Shown: positions 51,376-59,779 of the stretch, in pieces | Numbering within the stretch: position 1 is the stretch's first letter | How the letters are laid out: each line of letters begins with the position of its first letter | Assembly: GCF_902506095.1 (NCBI RefSeq) | Contig: NZ_LR733293.1 | Coordinates: 1,319,103 to 1,383,102, forward strand | Source: Arthrobacter sp. 9AX | GTDB taxonomy: Bacteria; Actinomycetota; Actinomycetes; Actinomycetales; Micrococcaceae | DNA length: 64,000 bases | Direction of reading: 5' to 3' | The notes under the pieces: generated by a model | Seen by the model: only the letters and a program-made list of their open reading frames with translations | Told to the model about the DNA's origin: nothing | The model's database searches: none | Position numbers and translations under genes: made by a program

Positions 51376-51390
51376 GTTCGCAAGGCGAAC
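51376..51390. promoter_or_regulatory. Inverted repeat GTTCGC-AAG-GCGAAC between MFS and amidase
   Basis: Six-base perfect arms with a 3-base spacer in the divergent gap. The layout is like the GTCCGC-TAG-GCGGAC site near the IclR gene at 35603, so an IclR-type protein could bind; no regulator gene is adjacent. Confidence 0.4.
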
Positions 51391-51440
51391 AGATGGGAAA
51401 TGCAGCATTGGGGGCGAAAGCGCGCTGCTACATTCAGTTC

Positions 51441-52835
51441 ATGCACACTTCGCTTCGTGACGCCACGGCCGTCGTCTCCGCAGTTCGCACAGGTCAGGCC
51501 TCCGCCGAGGACGTCCTGGCGGAGTCGCGGTCACGGGCCGACGCAGCCCCCGATCTGTGTGCGTTCATTGAGGAGGGTTGGCCCGGAGCCGCCCTTGCCG
51601 CCAAGGAGGTGGACCGCCGTCGCGCCCGCGGGGAGGACCCCGGGCCGCTGGCGGGAGTTCCGCTCAGTGTCAAAGACGTCATCGCCGTAACAGGGTTGCG
51701 GCTGACCGGCGGCAGTGCCGCCTACGCCGGGAACGTTGCCACGTTCACCGCCACCGCGGTGCGGCGCCTGCAGGAGGCGGGCGCGGTAGTGATTGGGAAA
51801 ACCAATTGCCCCGAATTTGCGTTCGGCGCCATCACCGAGAGTGCCGTCGGGGGCCGGACGCTCAATCCCCGGTTTCCCGGCGCGACGGCGGGTGGCTCGA
51901 GCGGGGGAGAGGCTGCCGCGGTCGCTGCCGGCATATCGGCACTGGGGTTGGGCACCGACTACGGCGGATCGCTGCGGTGGCCGGCACAATGTGTGGGTAT
52001 CACCGCCCTGCGGCCCACCCCGGGTACCGTTCCGGACCTTGGCATCGTGCCGGGAGCCGGGGGCTGGTACGGAGGCGGCAACCCGACCCCGCCCGCTGCA
52101 CGCCTGCAAGCCGACACTCAAGTCATCGGGCCGCTCGCAAGGTCAGTGCGGGACCTGCGGACTGCGCTCGCAGTGCTTTCGGATAGCCGTCCCGGCGTTC
52201 GAGGCTTGGGTGGGGTTCCAAGCAATGTTGCGGTGGCTTGGAGTGACGGTTCCGCATTGGGGCCGGTGCGGCGTGAGGTGTCAGCGATGATCTCTTCATT
52301 GGCGGAGCAGCTCGCGCCGGAGGTCCGGACCTTGAAACATGCTCCGGATCTGTTTGCGGGATCACTGGCAGCCTATAACCGGCTCCGCCCTCTTGACCCG
52401 ATGATTGATCACGCCGCGGCCGTCGCCGGCAGGGAGCACCTGGTGCTCCCCGCGAACCTCGAGCCCATCCAGCGTTCCATGCAGACTGAGGCAGGGGAAC
52501 TCGAAGCGGCTGTTGCCGAATCAAACCAGGCACGACGACGGGACCTGGCGGTCTTCGATACGGCAGACATCGTGCTCCTGCCGGTAGCCGGCGGTCCTGC
52601 GTGCGACGCGTCCGGAAAGCTGGACATTGACGGACAGTCCATTTTTGGCTGGGACATCATGGGCCAGTGCAGGGCTGTGACCATGGTGGGAGCACCTGTT
52701 GTTTCGCTGCCGGTCGCGTGGTCATCCGAGAGCCTGCCCCTGTCCGTCCAGGTGGTCGCAGCCCCTGGTGCGGATGCGCTGGCGCTGGACTTTGCCGAAT
52801 GGCTGGAGCGCTTTTTAGGTGAGGCAGGTCTCTAG
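51441..52835 (+). CDS. Amidase (amidase signature family)
   Basis: About 464 residues from the ATG at 51441. The catalytic Ser-cisSer-Lys set is visible: Lys in GVPLSVKDV near residue 77, and GGSSGGEAAAVAAG with the two serines. GALKR-like strand substrate loops follow. It hydrolyses an amide to acid and ammonia. An ATG at 51393 is possible but less family-like. Divergent from the aromatic acid transporter, which suggests the product is an acid from an aromatic or dicarboxylic amide. Confidence 0.85.
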   Translation: MHTSLRDATAVVSAVRTGQASAEDVLAESRSRADAAPDLCAFIEEGWPGAALAAKEVDRRRARGEDPGPLAGVPLSVKDVIAVTGLRLTGGSAAYAGNVATFTATAVRRLQEAGAVVIGKTNCPEFAFGAITESAVGGRTLNPRFPGATAGGSSGGEAAAVAAGISALGLGTDYGGSLRWPAQCVGITALRPTPGTVPDLGIVPGAGGWYGGGNPTPPAARLQADTQVIGPLARSVRDLRTALAVLSDSRPGVRGLGGVPSNVAVAWSDGSALGPVRREVSAMISSLAEQLAPEVRTLKHAPDLFAGSLAAYNRLRPLDPMIDHAAAVAGREHLVLPANLEPIQRSMQTEAGELEAAVAESNQARRRDLAVFDTADIVLLPVAGGPACDASGKLDIDGQSIFGWDIMGQCRAVTMVGAPVVSLPVAWSSESLPLSVQVVAAPGADALALDFAEWLERFLGEAGL

Positions 52836-52837
52836 GA

Positions 52838-53140
52838 CTAGGGGCGAACCGGCGTGGCCGCCTCGTTTCCCACCACCGTTGTCCAGGGGCGGGCGGTCCA
52901 CGACCTCACCACCCCACCGGTGACGTAAGGATCCGCGGCTGCGAAAGCCTTGGCCGCCTCGAGCGCGTTCCCGCCTCCGAAGATCAGCAGCCCGGTGAAT
53001 GGTCCGTCACCAACAGCCCCGCCCAGCAGAAGTTCGCCCCGTTCGACGGCTTCCCACGCCGCTTTGAGGTGGACAGCGCGGTATTTTTCGCGGGTTTCAA
53101 GGTAGTTGTCCTCGTAGGCGTATTCGAGCACGGCGTGCAT
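52838..53140 (-). CDS. YciI family protein
   Basis: 100 residues from the ATG at 53140, behind GAGAGG. MHAVLEYAYEDNYLETREKY, GELLLGGAVGD, AAKAFAAADPYV and VVRSWTARPW are the YciI ferredoxin-like pattern. Its role is unknown; relatives include muconolactone-type enzymes. The stop is two bases from the convergent amidase stop. Confidence 0.82.
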   Translation of the reverse strand: MHAVLEYAYEDNYLETREKYRAVHLKAAWEAVERGELLLGGAVGDGPFTGLLIFGGGNALEAAKAFAAADPYVTGGVVRSWTARPWTTVVGNEAATPVRP

Positions 53141-53201
53141 GGGCCTCTCCATATCGTTCAGGTGTTTTCTTCCGTTGTCGGAGTAGCCTACCCGGCGGGA
53201 C

Positions 53202-53975
53202 CTACCCGGAAACCGAAGCCACCTCAACCTGAACCCCGGCGTCGCGGAACTTCTGCACCTGGGCCGGGTCGGCGCCGTCGTCCGTCACCAACGTCCACGG
53301 CAAAGCCAGACGGACCCAGGCGTGGAAAGGCCGGAGGCCGAGCTTGGAGGAGTCGGCCAGGACGTACACGTCACGGCCGCGGCGGGCCATGAGTTCCTTG
53401 AGGCGGGTCTGGGCGTGGTCGGCTTCGCAGATTCCGTCCTCGGCGGTGACGGCGTCGGCGCCCAGGAAGACGCGGTCGAAGCTCATCCGTTCCAGCGCCG
53501 CCTCGGCCAGCGGTCCGACAAAACTCTGCGAGACGCTGCGCAGGCGGCCGCCCAGGCAGTCCACCTCGATGCCCTCGGAGTCGGCCAGCTCCTGCAGTGT
53601 GTTGATGCCTGGTGTGGTGACCGACAGCTTTTCAAACCCGCGCAGTTCGTGGGCCAGGGCGCCTGCGGTGGAGCCGGCGTCGAGCAGGATGTTCTCTCCG
53701 GGCTGGATCACGGACGCCGCCCAGCGGGCGATGGCGTGCTTCTGTTCGAACGCCTCGCCGGTGCGCTGCCGCAGCGACGCCTCCGGGTGCGCGCCCAGCG
53801 CCATGGCTCCGCCGTAGGTGCGGGCCAGCCGGCCCTGCCCGTTCAACAAAGCCAGGTCCCGGCGGATGGTGGACGCGGTCACCTCGAACCGCGCGGAGAG
53901 CTCTTCCACGGAGGCCAGGCCGGTGGTCACGGCAAGGTGGTAGATCTCCTCGCGCCGCGCGTTTGCGCTGAGCAT
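53202..53975 (-). CDS. DeoR/GlpR family transcriptional regulator
   Basis: About 257 residues from the ATG at 53975 (behind GGAAGGAG); earlier in-frame Mets lack ribosome sites. The HTH ASVEELSARFEVTASTIRRD (21-40) is classic DeoR. The effector domain has NILLDAGSTAGALAHEL and VFLGADAVTAEDGICEADH. It lies downstream of the pdxA2 gene, same strand, so it probably represses the kdgT-kinase-pdxA2 operon via the TGCGC-N5-GCGCA sites. Confidence 0.88.
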   Translation of the reverse strand: MLSANARREEIYHLAVTTGLASVEELSARFEVTASTIRRDLALLNGQGRLARTYGGAMALGAHPEASLRQRTGEAFEQKHAIARWAASVIQPGENILLDAGSTAGALAHELRGFEKLSVTTPGINTLQELADSEGIEVDCLGGRLRSVSQSFVGPLAEAALERMSFDRVFLGADAVTAEDGICEADHAQTRLKELMARRGRDVYVLADSSKLGLRPFHAWVRLALPWTLVTDDGADPAQVQKFRDAGVQVEVASVSG

Positions 53976-54046
53976 TCCCGGTCTCCTTCCCGTGGGCATG
54001 GTGGTGGCAGTGCTACCCATGCTAGTTCCGGCCCCCACTCCATCGG

Positions 54047-54069
54047 TTTCGAAAGGCTCAACCACCGGG
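54047..54069 (+). repeat. Dispersed intergenic repeat (TTTCGAAAGGCTCAACCACC type)
   Basis: Matches the element at 59227 apart from one base and is followed by a related GGCAACGG stretch, as is the second unit there. No reading frame. Confidence 0.6.
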
Positions 54070-54127
54070 CGGAGACGGCAACGGCCGGTCAGCAATTCTA
54101 CGCTGGCCGGCCGCTTTCCTTGGGACC

Positions 54128-55132
54128 CTAGAGCGATTCCTCCCGCGCCGGTGCCAAGTCCACTGCCTGCCGCAGCGCCTCAAGGAGTGACTCGTGGTCG
54201 GCGATGTTCTTGCCGGCGATGTCGAAAGCGGTGCCGTGGTCCACGGACGTGCGCACCACGGGGAGGCCCACGGTGATGTTCACGCCGTTTTCCAGGCCGA
54301 GGACCTTCACCGGACCGTGGCCCTGGTCGTGGTACTGGGCCACCACCAGGTCGAAGTCGCCGCGGCCGGCCAGGAAGAACAGGGTGTCGGCCGGCAGCGG
54401 GCCGAAGGCGTTGATGCCGTCAGCCTGCGCCTTCTCGATGCCGGGCTGGATCTTTTCGGCCTCTTCGCCATAGCCGAACAGCCCGTTCTCGCCGGCGTGC
54501 GGGTTGATGGCGCACACCGCGATCTTCGGGTTTTCGATGCCCGAGGCCTGCAAGAGCTCGTGTCCACGCTTGATGGTCCGGTAGACCAGGTCGCCGTTGA
54601 TCTTGGCGATCGCGTCGATCAGGCCGATGTGGGTGGTCACATGGATGACGCGCATCTTGGGCGCGGTCAGCATCATGGAAACTTCCTCGGTGCCGGTCAG
54701 TTCGGCGAGGAGTTCGGTGTGGCCCGGGTACTTGTGGCCGGCTGCGTGCAGGGCTGCCTTGTTCAGCGGCCCGGTGCAGATGGCATCCACCTGGCGGTTC
54801 ATGGCCAGGGCAACGGCCTTCTCGATGAAGAGGTAGGAACCGTGCCCGGCCTCGGCGGAAAGCTCACCCCAGGCCAGGTCCTCCGGGATGCAGTCGATGT
54901 CCAGTACATCGATGGTGCCCTCGTCGAACAGGGCCTCCGACGGTTCCGAGACCCTGCGCAGGGTCAGCGGGCTGGCGACGATGTCCGCTGCGAGCTTCAG
55001 CCGGCGGAGGTCGCCGATGACGAGCATGCGGGCCTTTGAGCGCAATTCGTTGTCGGCCAGGGCCTTGACGATGATCTCCGGACCGATGCCGGCTGCATCG
55101 CCCATGGTGATGGCAACAATCGGGCGTCCCAT
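54128..55132 (-). CDS. pdxA2: PdxA2-type 4-phospho-threonate/erythronate dehydrogenase
   Basis: 334 residues. GRPIVAITMGDAAGIGPEI and DHGTAFDIAGKNIADHESL are PdxA signatures, with the metal-site histidines in THIGLID and YHDQGHGPVK. The neighbouring DUF1537 kinase marks it as PdxA2, which oxidises 4-phospho-D-threonate or erythronate with NAD and decarboxylates to dihydroxyacetone phosphate, rather than the B6 biosynthetic enzyme. Its ATG overlaps the reconstructed kinase stop by one base (TAATG). Confidence 0.9.
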   Translation of the reverse strand: MGRPIVAITMGDAAGIGPEIIVKALADNELRSKARMLVIGDLRRLKLAADIVASPLTLRRVSEPSEALFDEGTIDVLDIDCIPEDLAWGELSAEAGHGSYLFIEKAVALAMNRQVDAICTGPLNKAALHAAGHKYPGHTELLAELTGTEEVSMMLTAPKMRVIHVTTHIGLIDAIAKINGDLVYRTIKRGHELLQASGIENPKIAVCAINPHAGENGLFGYGEEAEKIQPGIEKAQADGINAFGPLPADTLFFLAGRGDFDLVVAQYHDQGHGPVKVLGLENGVNITVGLPVVRTSVDHGTAFDIAGKNIADHESLLEALRQAVDLAPAREESL

Positions 55133-56341
55133 TATTTGATACTCATTTCAGTCGTTGTACCAGTAAGAAATTGTGTGGTCCGGGCCAGCGTACCGGCGTC
55201 CCCGAAAGCTCCTGCCTTGGTGATCAGCAGGGGGAGGGGCTCGGGCAGGAGGCTCATCACGACGCCAGGTTCAATCTCGCCGAGGACGGTGAAGCTCCCG
55301 GCGCCGAGTGCTTTTCAGAACGGCTGTGGCTGTTTCCCCGCCCGTCATAACGAGGGCGTCGCAGTTCCCGATTCCTGCAGCGGTGGCGCGGGCCAAGGCC
55401 TCTGCCACCACAATCGCCTGCGATTTATCGATGGTTCCCACCGGATCCGGCGTCAACACAACGTCGTTCCGGGTCATCGCTTCCGCAACCTGGCGGGCAA
55501 CCGCCGGCTCGTCCAGCGCGTCATGGTTCAGCGTAATGTGCTCCGCGCCGGCCGCGACGAGTTCCTCAGTCTGCTGTCGGGCAAGGCTGGAGTAGCTGCC
55601 AATCACGGTCAAGGTCCGGGTAACCCGCCGCGGCTGCGCATTTCGCGCACCCGGTCCTTCGTTATCACGTGCAGCGATCTGCCCCGCCAGTCCGCCGGAA
55701 CCGACCAGGAGCGCCGGGAATTCCAGCCGTTCAACGGCGGCTGCGATGGCTTTCAGGTCCCCGTCCGAGCTGGCGTCAAGTACGACGGCGTCAATCCCGC
55801 GTTCCCGCACGTCCCGCAGGTGCGCCGCCAGTTCCTCCGGAGTGAGTCTGGAAGTTCCGGCCTGCACTTCGGCGGTGAGGCCGCCGTCGGCAAGTGCGCC
55901 GGCGACGTCGCCACCAAAGCTTCCTTCAGTGTTCTGAACGCCGCCCACGTGGACGAGGCCGCCCTGTGTGGTCCTGCCCGTGGCCGGGAAGGCCGGGGCC
56001 ACAATGGCCAGGCCCCTGCCGCGACCCTGGGCGGTGGCAGCCAGTGTTGCCGCGACCTCTGCGCCCACATTGCCGCGAAGCAGCGAATCAATCTTCTTGA
56101 AGATCCGGCGGTCCTGAGCCAGGGCGCGCCCCACGGCGGAGGTGACAGCCGAGGCTGCCTCCTCTGCGGCCAGGTAGCGGCTCTCCGTGTTGACCGAAAG
56201 GATCTCAGCCTCGGGCCAGATGCAGTCGACGTCGAGGATTACGGAACTGGTGTGCGTGGGTCCGTAGGCTGCGGCCGCATCTGCCGCTCCCGTGAGGTCG
56301 TCGGCGATGATTGCCCAGCGTGTGGTTCCGTCAGTGTTCAT
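55132..56341 (-). pseudogene. Four-carbon acid sugar kinase (DUF1537), frameshifted near 3' end
   Basis: ATG at 56341. WAIIADDLTGAADAAAAYG, the KKIDSLLRGNV motif and TGGETATAVLK are DUF1537 kinase signatures. After VLK the frame goes into a basic tail and stops at 55271. The next frame instead continues with LGAGSFTV and ends with the family motif TKAGAFGDAGTL and a stop at 55132-55134 overlapping pdxA2. One extra A in AAAA (TTTT at 55312-55315 on the plus strand) accounts for the break. Restored length is about 402 residues. It may be a real mutation or a homopolymer sequencing error. The kinase would phosphorylate D-threonate or a related acid for PdxA2. Start overlaps the kdgT stop. Confidence 0.82.
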
Positions 56342-57327
56342 ACGGCTGGGGACACCTCGGGAGTCTCGACCGCTTCCTTGGCCTTCAGGCGCTTGGCGTA
56401 CCAAGCCACCATCAGCGGGCAACCAATGGCGGTGACAACCACGGAGGCGGCAACCAGAACGGTGGCGGGTCCGGCAGCAGGGAGGTAGGCAGGATTGGCT
56501 GCGGCCACCAGCATGGGGACTGTGGCGGCGTTGCCGGCGGTGGTTGCTGCCGCCAGGCCGGCGATGCCTGATCCGCCGGTCAGCTTGTCAGCGAAGAAAA
56601 GCACAGCGCCGCCGACAATCAGCACGAACAGGCCAAGTGCAACACCGAGAAGACCAGCAGTGAGTACCTTCTCCAGGTTCAGACCGAAACCGAGGGCGAG
56701 GGCGAAGAACGGAATAAGAACGGGGGCCGCGGAGGAAAGGAATTTGCGCATGGCCGGGTCGAGGGTGCCCAGCAAGACTCCGAGGAGGAGGGGGATGATG
56801 GCGCCTACGAGGGCCTGCCACGGGAAGGCCGACAAGCCGGCAACGCCCAAGGTGACCATCGTCAGGAAGGGCCCGGATTCGAGCGTCATAACGGAGTAGG
56901 CGGCAACGTCCTTGGGCTTTCCGTACTGGCCCATGAGCGCCATGTACATTCCGCCGTTCGTGTCATTAAGGGCTGCGACGATGGCGAGGACCGACAAGCC
57001 TGCCAGCAGGCCGCCTTCGATGGGGAGTTCGCCAAGGAACCTACCCGCAATAATGCCGATGATGACGGCGAACGCGACCTTGCTGCCGAGCAGAACGCCG
57101 CCCTTTTTCAGGATGTACGGGGTGGCCTTGATGTCGATGCTTGCACCCATGCAGACATAGAACACGGCGAGGATGGTGGTGCCACCGGTGAACAGAGCAC
57201 CCGTGAACGAGCCAAAAAACTTAGCGGAATCCGGTGCGAAGGTGGCCAGAAGAGCACCGATGAGCAGGGGAATCAACATCATGCCGCCCGGAACTTTTTC
57301 CATGGTGGCCTTGATTGGAACAGACAT
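56338..57327 (-). CDS. kdgT: 2-keto-3-deoxygluconate permease family transporter (KdgT)
   Basis: About 329 residues, ATG at 57327 behind [49 protein letters not shown] and [16 protein letters not shown] are KdgT-family motifs, with about ten membrane segments. It imports a sugar acid by proton symport. Being first in the operon with kinase and dehydrogenase of four-carbon acids, the probable substrate is threonate, erythronate or a similar acid. Regulated through the two operators upstream. Confidence 0.9.
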   Translation of the reverse strand: MSVPIKATMEKVPGGMMLIPLLIGALLATFAPDSAKFFGSFTGALFTGGTTILAVFYVCMGASIDIKATPYILKKGGVLLGSKVAFAVIIGIIAGRFLGELPIEGGLLAGLSVLAIVAALNDTNGGMYMALMGQYGKPKDVAAYSVMTLESGPFLTMVTLGVAGLSAFPWQALVGAIIPLLLGVLLGTLDPAMRKFLSSAAPVLIPFFALALGFGLNLEKVLTAGLLGVALGLFVLIVGGAVLFFADKLTGGSGIAGLAAATTAGNAATVPMLVAAANPAYLPAAGPATVLVAASVVVTAIGCPLMVAWYAKRLKAKEAVETPEVSPAV

Positions 57328-57412
57328 CAATCAACCTCATTGTTGTGGGGGAGGGGAGAGGAGGGGGGATCAAGCCGCCCGGCTCCGAACATGATTAAGA
57401 TCATAGACTCGT

Positions 57413-57449
57413 TGCGCGTTTAGCGCAAGCCTTCTGCGCGAAACGCGCA
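57413..57449. promoter_or_regulatory. Twin TGCGC-N5-GCGCA operators upstream of kdgT
   Basis: TGCGC-GTTTA-GCGCA (57413-57427) and TGCGC-GAAAC-GCGCA (57435-57449), 22 bp apart, both perfect inverted repeats. They lie 86-122 bp upstream of the kdgT start. DeoR-type regulators bind such sites; the deoR-type gene at the operon end is the likely partner. Confidence 0.65.
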
Positions 57450-57550
57450 GGAAGGTGCCGCGTGCCTGAGCCTGTCGTAATCTCCCTCCAAGCGCCGGAA
57501 CGGTGCCGGAAGAAAACCACGCCCCATCACCTCCCGCACGCTTTCCCCAC

Positions 57551-57658
57551 ACGCGGGCTCACTTGTGGAGGGGTTCCCAGAGACGCGAGCCCACTTATGG
57601 AGGGTTTCCCCACGCGGGCTCACTTGTGGCCAGGTTATTAGAGACGCGTTCTCTTACG
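57551..57658. repeat. Tandem array of about 32-bp imperfect repeats
   Basis: The 600-bp gap between kdgT (start 57327) and the lipase (start 57928) has no gene. It contains at least three and a half units starting ACGCG at 57551, 57583, 57612 and 57644 (steps 32, 29, 32). Each full unit carries GGGCTCACTTGTGG or a variant, often ended by an AGAG. The rest of the gap shows no recognised feature apart from the operators beside kdgT. Confidence 0.7.
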
Positions 57659-57927
57659 GTCGCGAACGCGGTTTGCACATACGTGCAGGGGACGATGGAA
57701 GCCCGTGCACCGTGCCGGCGGTCGCATTCTGGCTACTGACCAGTAACAACGGTAGGTTTCGGCGTCTCGCCAAGCGGGCCGACGAGCCGTCCGATGGGCC
57801 GCACGTTCGTGCAGTCCCGGTCCGCTGAGGCGGCGGCGCTGCCAGCATGGATAACCCGGCCGGTGCTGATTGACACCATGACCATCAGCTCCGGCAGCCC
57901 TGTTGGCACAAAAACAAAGAGGTTTCC

Positions 57928-58770
57928 ATGTCACTCCTATCCCGGATCCTGTCCGCTGCTGCTGCCGCCGTCCTCGCCGGCTCCCTGGCCGCCGCTCCCG
58001 CCCAGGCCGTTGAGGTTTCCCCGCCGGGGGCCAATGACTGGTCCTGCAAACCGTCCGCTGAGCACCCCTATCCGGTCATCCTGGTTCCCGGAACGTTCGA
58101 GAGCATGGCGAAGAACTGGTCCACGCTCTCCCCGTACCTCAAGAGCCAGGGCTACTGCGTCTTTGCCCTCAACTACGGCGAGACCAACGGCGTCTATGCC
58201 ACCGCCCCGGTGGCCGAATCCGCGAAGCAACTGGCCCCGTTCGTGGACGCGGTCCGCTCCGCGACGGGTGCCAGGCAGGTGGACCTGGTGGGCCACAGTC
58301 AGGGCGGCATGATGCCCCGGTACTACATGGGCTTCCTGGGCGGCGCCAAGTACGTCCACCACCTTGTGGGCATCGCACCGTCCAATCACGGCACCAAAGG
58401 CCTGATTGTCCCGCCGCCGGACATGGCGCCAACACCTGACTACACCGCTGCCGGTTGTGCCGCCTGCGCCGACCAGCAGGCCGGTTCCGCGTTTATGCAG
58501 CAGCTCAACACCACCGGTGACACGGTGGCCGGACCGTCCTACACCGTGCTCTCCACCGTCTATGACGAAGTAGTGATCCCCTACAACAGCCAGTTCCTAA
58601 ACGGTCCGGCCCGGCAGGTCACCAACATCACCATCCAGGACAAGTGCCCGGCCGACGTCTTTGAACACGACCAGACGCCCAACGATCCCGTGGTGCACCA
58701 GTTCGTCGCCCACGCTCTGGGCCGGGCGAAGGGGCCAGCGGATCCCGCCTACCAGCCCGCCTGCCTCTAG
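57928..58770 (+). CDS. Secreted lipase (class 2, EstA/LipA-like)
   Basis: 280 residues, ATG behind AAAGAGG. A signal peptide covers residues 1-27, with cleavage probable after APAQA. YPVILVPGTFESMAKNW is the oxyanion strand, GHSQGG holds the nucleophile S124, and D213 and H257 complete the likely triad. Four or six cysteines suggest disulfides in the exported enzyme. It hydrolyses triacylglycerol or short esters outside the cell. Single gene with its own terminator. Confidence 0.9.
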   Translation: MSLLSRILSAAAAAVLAGSLAAAPAQAVEVSPPGANDWSCKPSAEHPYPVILVPGTFESMAKNWSTLSPYLKSQGYCVFALNYGETNGVYATAPVAESAKQLAPFVDAVRSATGARQVDLVGHSQGGMMPRYYMGFLGGAKYVHHLVGIAPSNHGTKGLIVPPPDMAPTPDYTAAGCAACADQQAGSAFMQQLNTTGDTVAGPSYTVLSTVYDEVVIPYNSQFLNGPARQVTNITIQDKCPADVFEHDQTPNDPVVHQFVAHALGRAKGPADPAYQPACL

Positions 58771-58804
58771 CAGCGCGGGCGAGCGGGACCCACTCTTGGA
58801 GTCC

Positions 58805-58844
58805 GACGGCGGATGGCCGGCGCTCCAGCCGGCCATGCGCCGTC
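58805..58844. terminator. Hairpin after the lipase gene
   Basis: Arms GACGGCG-G-ATGGCCGGC and GCCGGCCAT-G-CGCCGTC with one internal mismatch and a 6-base loop, 34 bp after the stop and also just before the minus-strand gene stop. Confidence 0.7.
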
Positions 58845-58852
58845 GTATGCCG

Positions 58853-59188
58853 CTACTCCTGGGTGTCCAGCGAGTCGAACTGCTCCTGCCACAGAAGCTT
58901 TTCCTGGGCCACGTACCGCCGGTATGAGGCGGTCCATTTGGGCCACATATCGAACGCGGCACTGGCCTCCGCAGCGGGCCGGTCAGGGACCGGCCGAGTA
59001 CTCCGCACGAATGGTCCCTGGGGCGCGCTCAGCTGAGGGTAGCCAGCGGGCCTCCGCGACGCGAGGGGCCGGCCGCCTCGCTTGTTGAGCAGGGACGCGA
59101 CGCCCAGTAGCCACAGAGCGACGTTGACGATAACCCAGATGGTGCCGCACAGGACCATGGCAACGAAAAGAAAGGCGAACCACAGCAT
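58853..59188 (-). CDS. Small membrane-anchored hypothetical protein
   Basis: About 111 residues from the ATG at 59188; 130 residues if the frame's first start is used. Residues 1-30 (MLWFAFLFVAMVLCGTIWVI) form a membrane helix; the rest is Arg/Pro-rich and ends in a helix with WPKWTASYRRYVAQEKLLWQ. No family recognised. The start is uncertain because no clear ribosome site precedes it. Confidence 0.55.
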   Translation of the reverse strand: MLWFAFLFVAMVLCGTIWVIVNVALWLLGVASLLNKRGGRPLASRRPAGYPQLSAPQGPFVRSTRPVPDRPAAEASAAFDMWPKWTASYRRYVAQEKLLWQEQFDSLDTQE

Positions 59189-59226
59189 GTCCCATTTTAC
59201 CGATTTGCCCGTGCTGTGGGACAGGC

Positions 59227-59276
59227 TTTCGACAGGCTCAACCACCGGGTTTCGACAGGCCTAACTACCGATGGCA
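59227..59276 (+). repeat. Dispersed intergenic repeat, two units
   Basis: Two adjacent TTTCGACAGG units, at 59227 and 59250; the first continues CTCAACCACCGGG and the second CCTAACTACCGATGG. They match the single unit at 54047. A degenerate CGGCTCAACCCCCGG occurs at the same edge of copy A (about 14878). Confidence 0.6.
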
Positions 59277-59281
59277 ACGGC

Positions 59282-59779
59282 TCAACCGAGCTCAAGCGTA
59301 AACACCCAGAGCAGCACATCCTCGCCCGGCACATACCAGTCCCGCTCCGGCGCCCGGCGGAACCCCACCGACTCGTATAAAGCGTGGGCGCGCTCCATAA
59401 ACGTGGCGCTGGTGATGCTGATCGCCTCGATCCCGGGCAATTGCCTGGCGTGCTCCACCACCTGGCCCACCACGGTGCGCCCCACGCCACCACCCTGGAA
59501 CGATGGGTCCACGGCCAGCATCCGGAACTCCAGCTCCGCATCAGCTGCGATCTCGCTGTACGGCTGCCCGGCGAACGTCAGCGTCACTGCCGCCACAACA
59601 CGCCCGGCCGACTCCGCCACCCACACCTGCGCGTGCTCGGCGCGGTGCTCCACGTCCTCCAGCACGCCCATATAGGGATGGTCCGCTGAGAAGTGTCCGG
59701 CTTTCAGGTAGGCATCGCGCGTAATGCGCCGGACGTCCGGAAAGTCCGACGGCGTTGCGCGCCTGAGTGCGACGTTCAC
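59282..59779 (-). CDS. GNAT family N-acetyltransferase (module copy B)
   Basis: 165 residues, GTG start overlapping the ribokinase stop (GTGA). Same GNAT motifs as copy A (FQGGGVGRTVVGQVVEH, AHALYESVGFRRAPE) but ends shortly after VLLWVFT. The stop abuts the dispersed intergenic repeat. This is the normal length for the family, so copy A's tail is the derived form. Confidence 0.88.
   Translation of the reverse strand: MNVALRRATPSDFPDVRRITRDAYLKAGHFSADHPYMGVLEDVEHRAEHAQVWVAESAGRVVAAVTLTFAGQPYSEIAADAELEFRMLAVDPSFQGGGVGRTVVGQVVEHARQLPGIEAISITSATFMERAHALYESVGFRRAPERDWYVPGEDVLLWVFTLELG

Noticed and set aside
54128..55132. PdxA of vitamin B6 biosynthesis
   Set aside because: Neighbouring DUF1537 kinase, sugar-acid permease and DeoR regulator fit the catabolic PdxA2 type.
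55136..56488. 450-codon plus-strand open frame across the kinase
   Set aside because: No motif; the minus-strand kinase has clear DUF1537 signatures.
57551..57658. CRISPR array
   Set aside because: Repeat units are directly adjacent, imperfect and have no spacers; no cas genes nearby.
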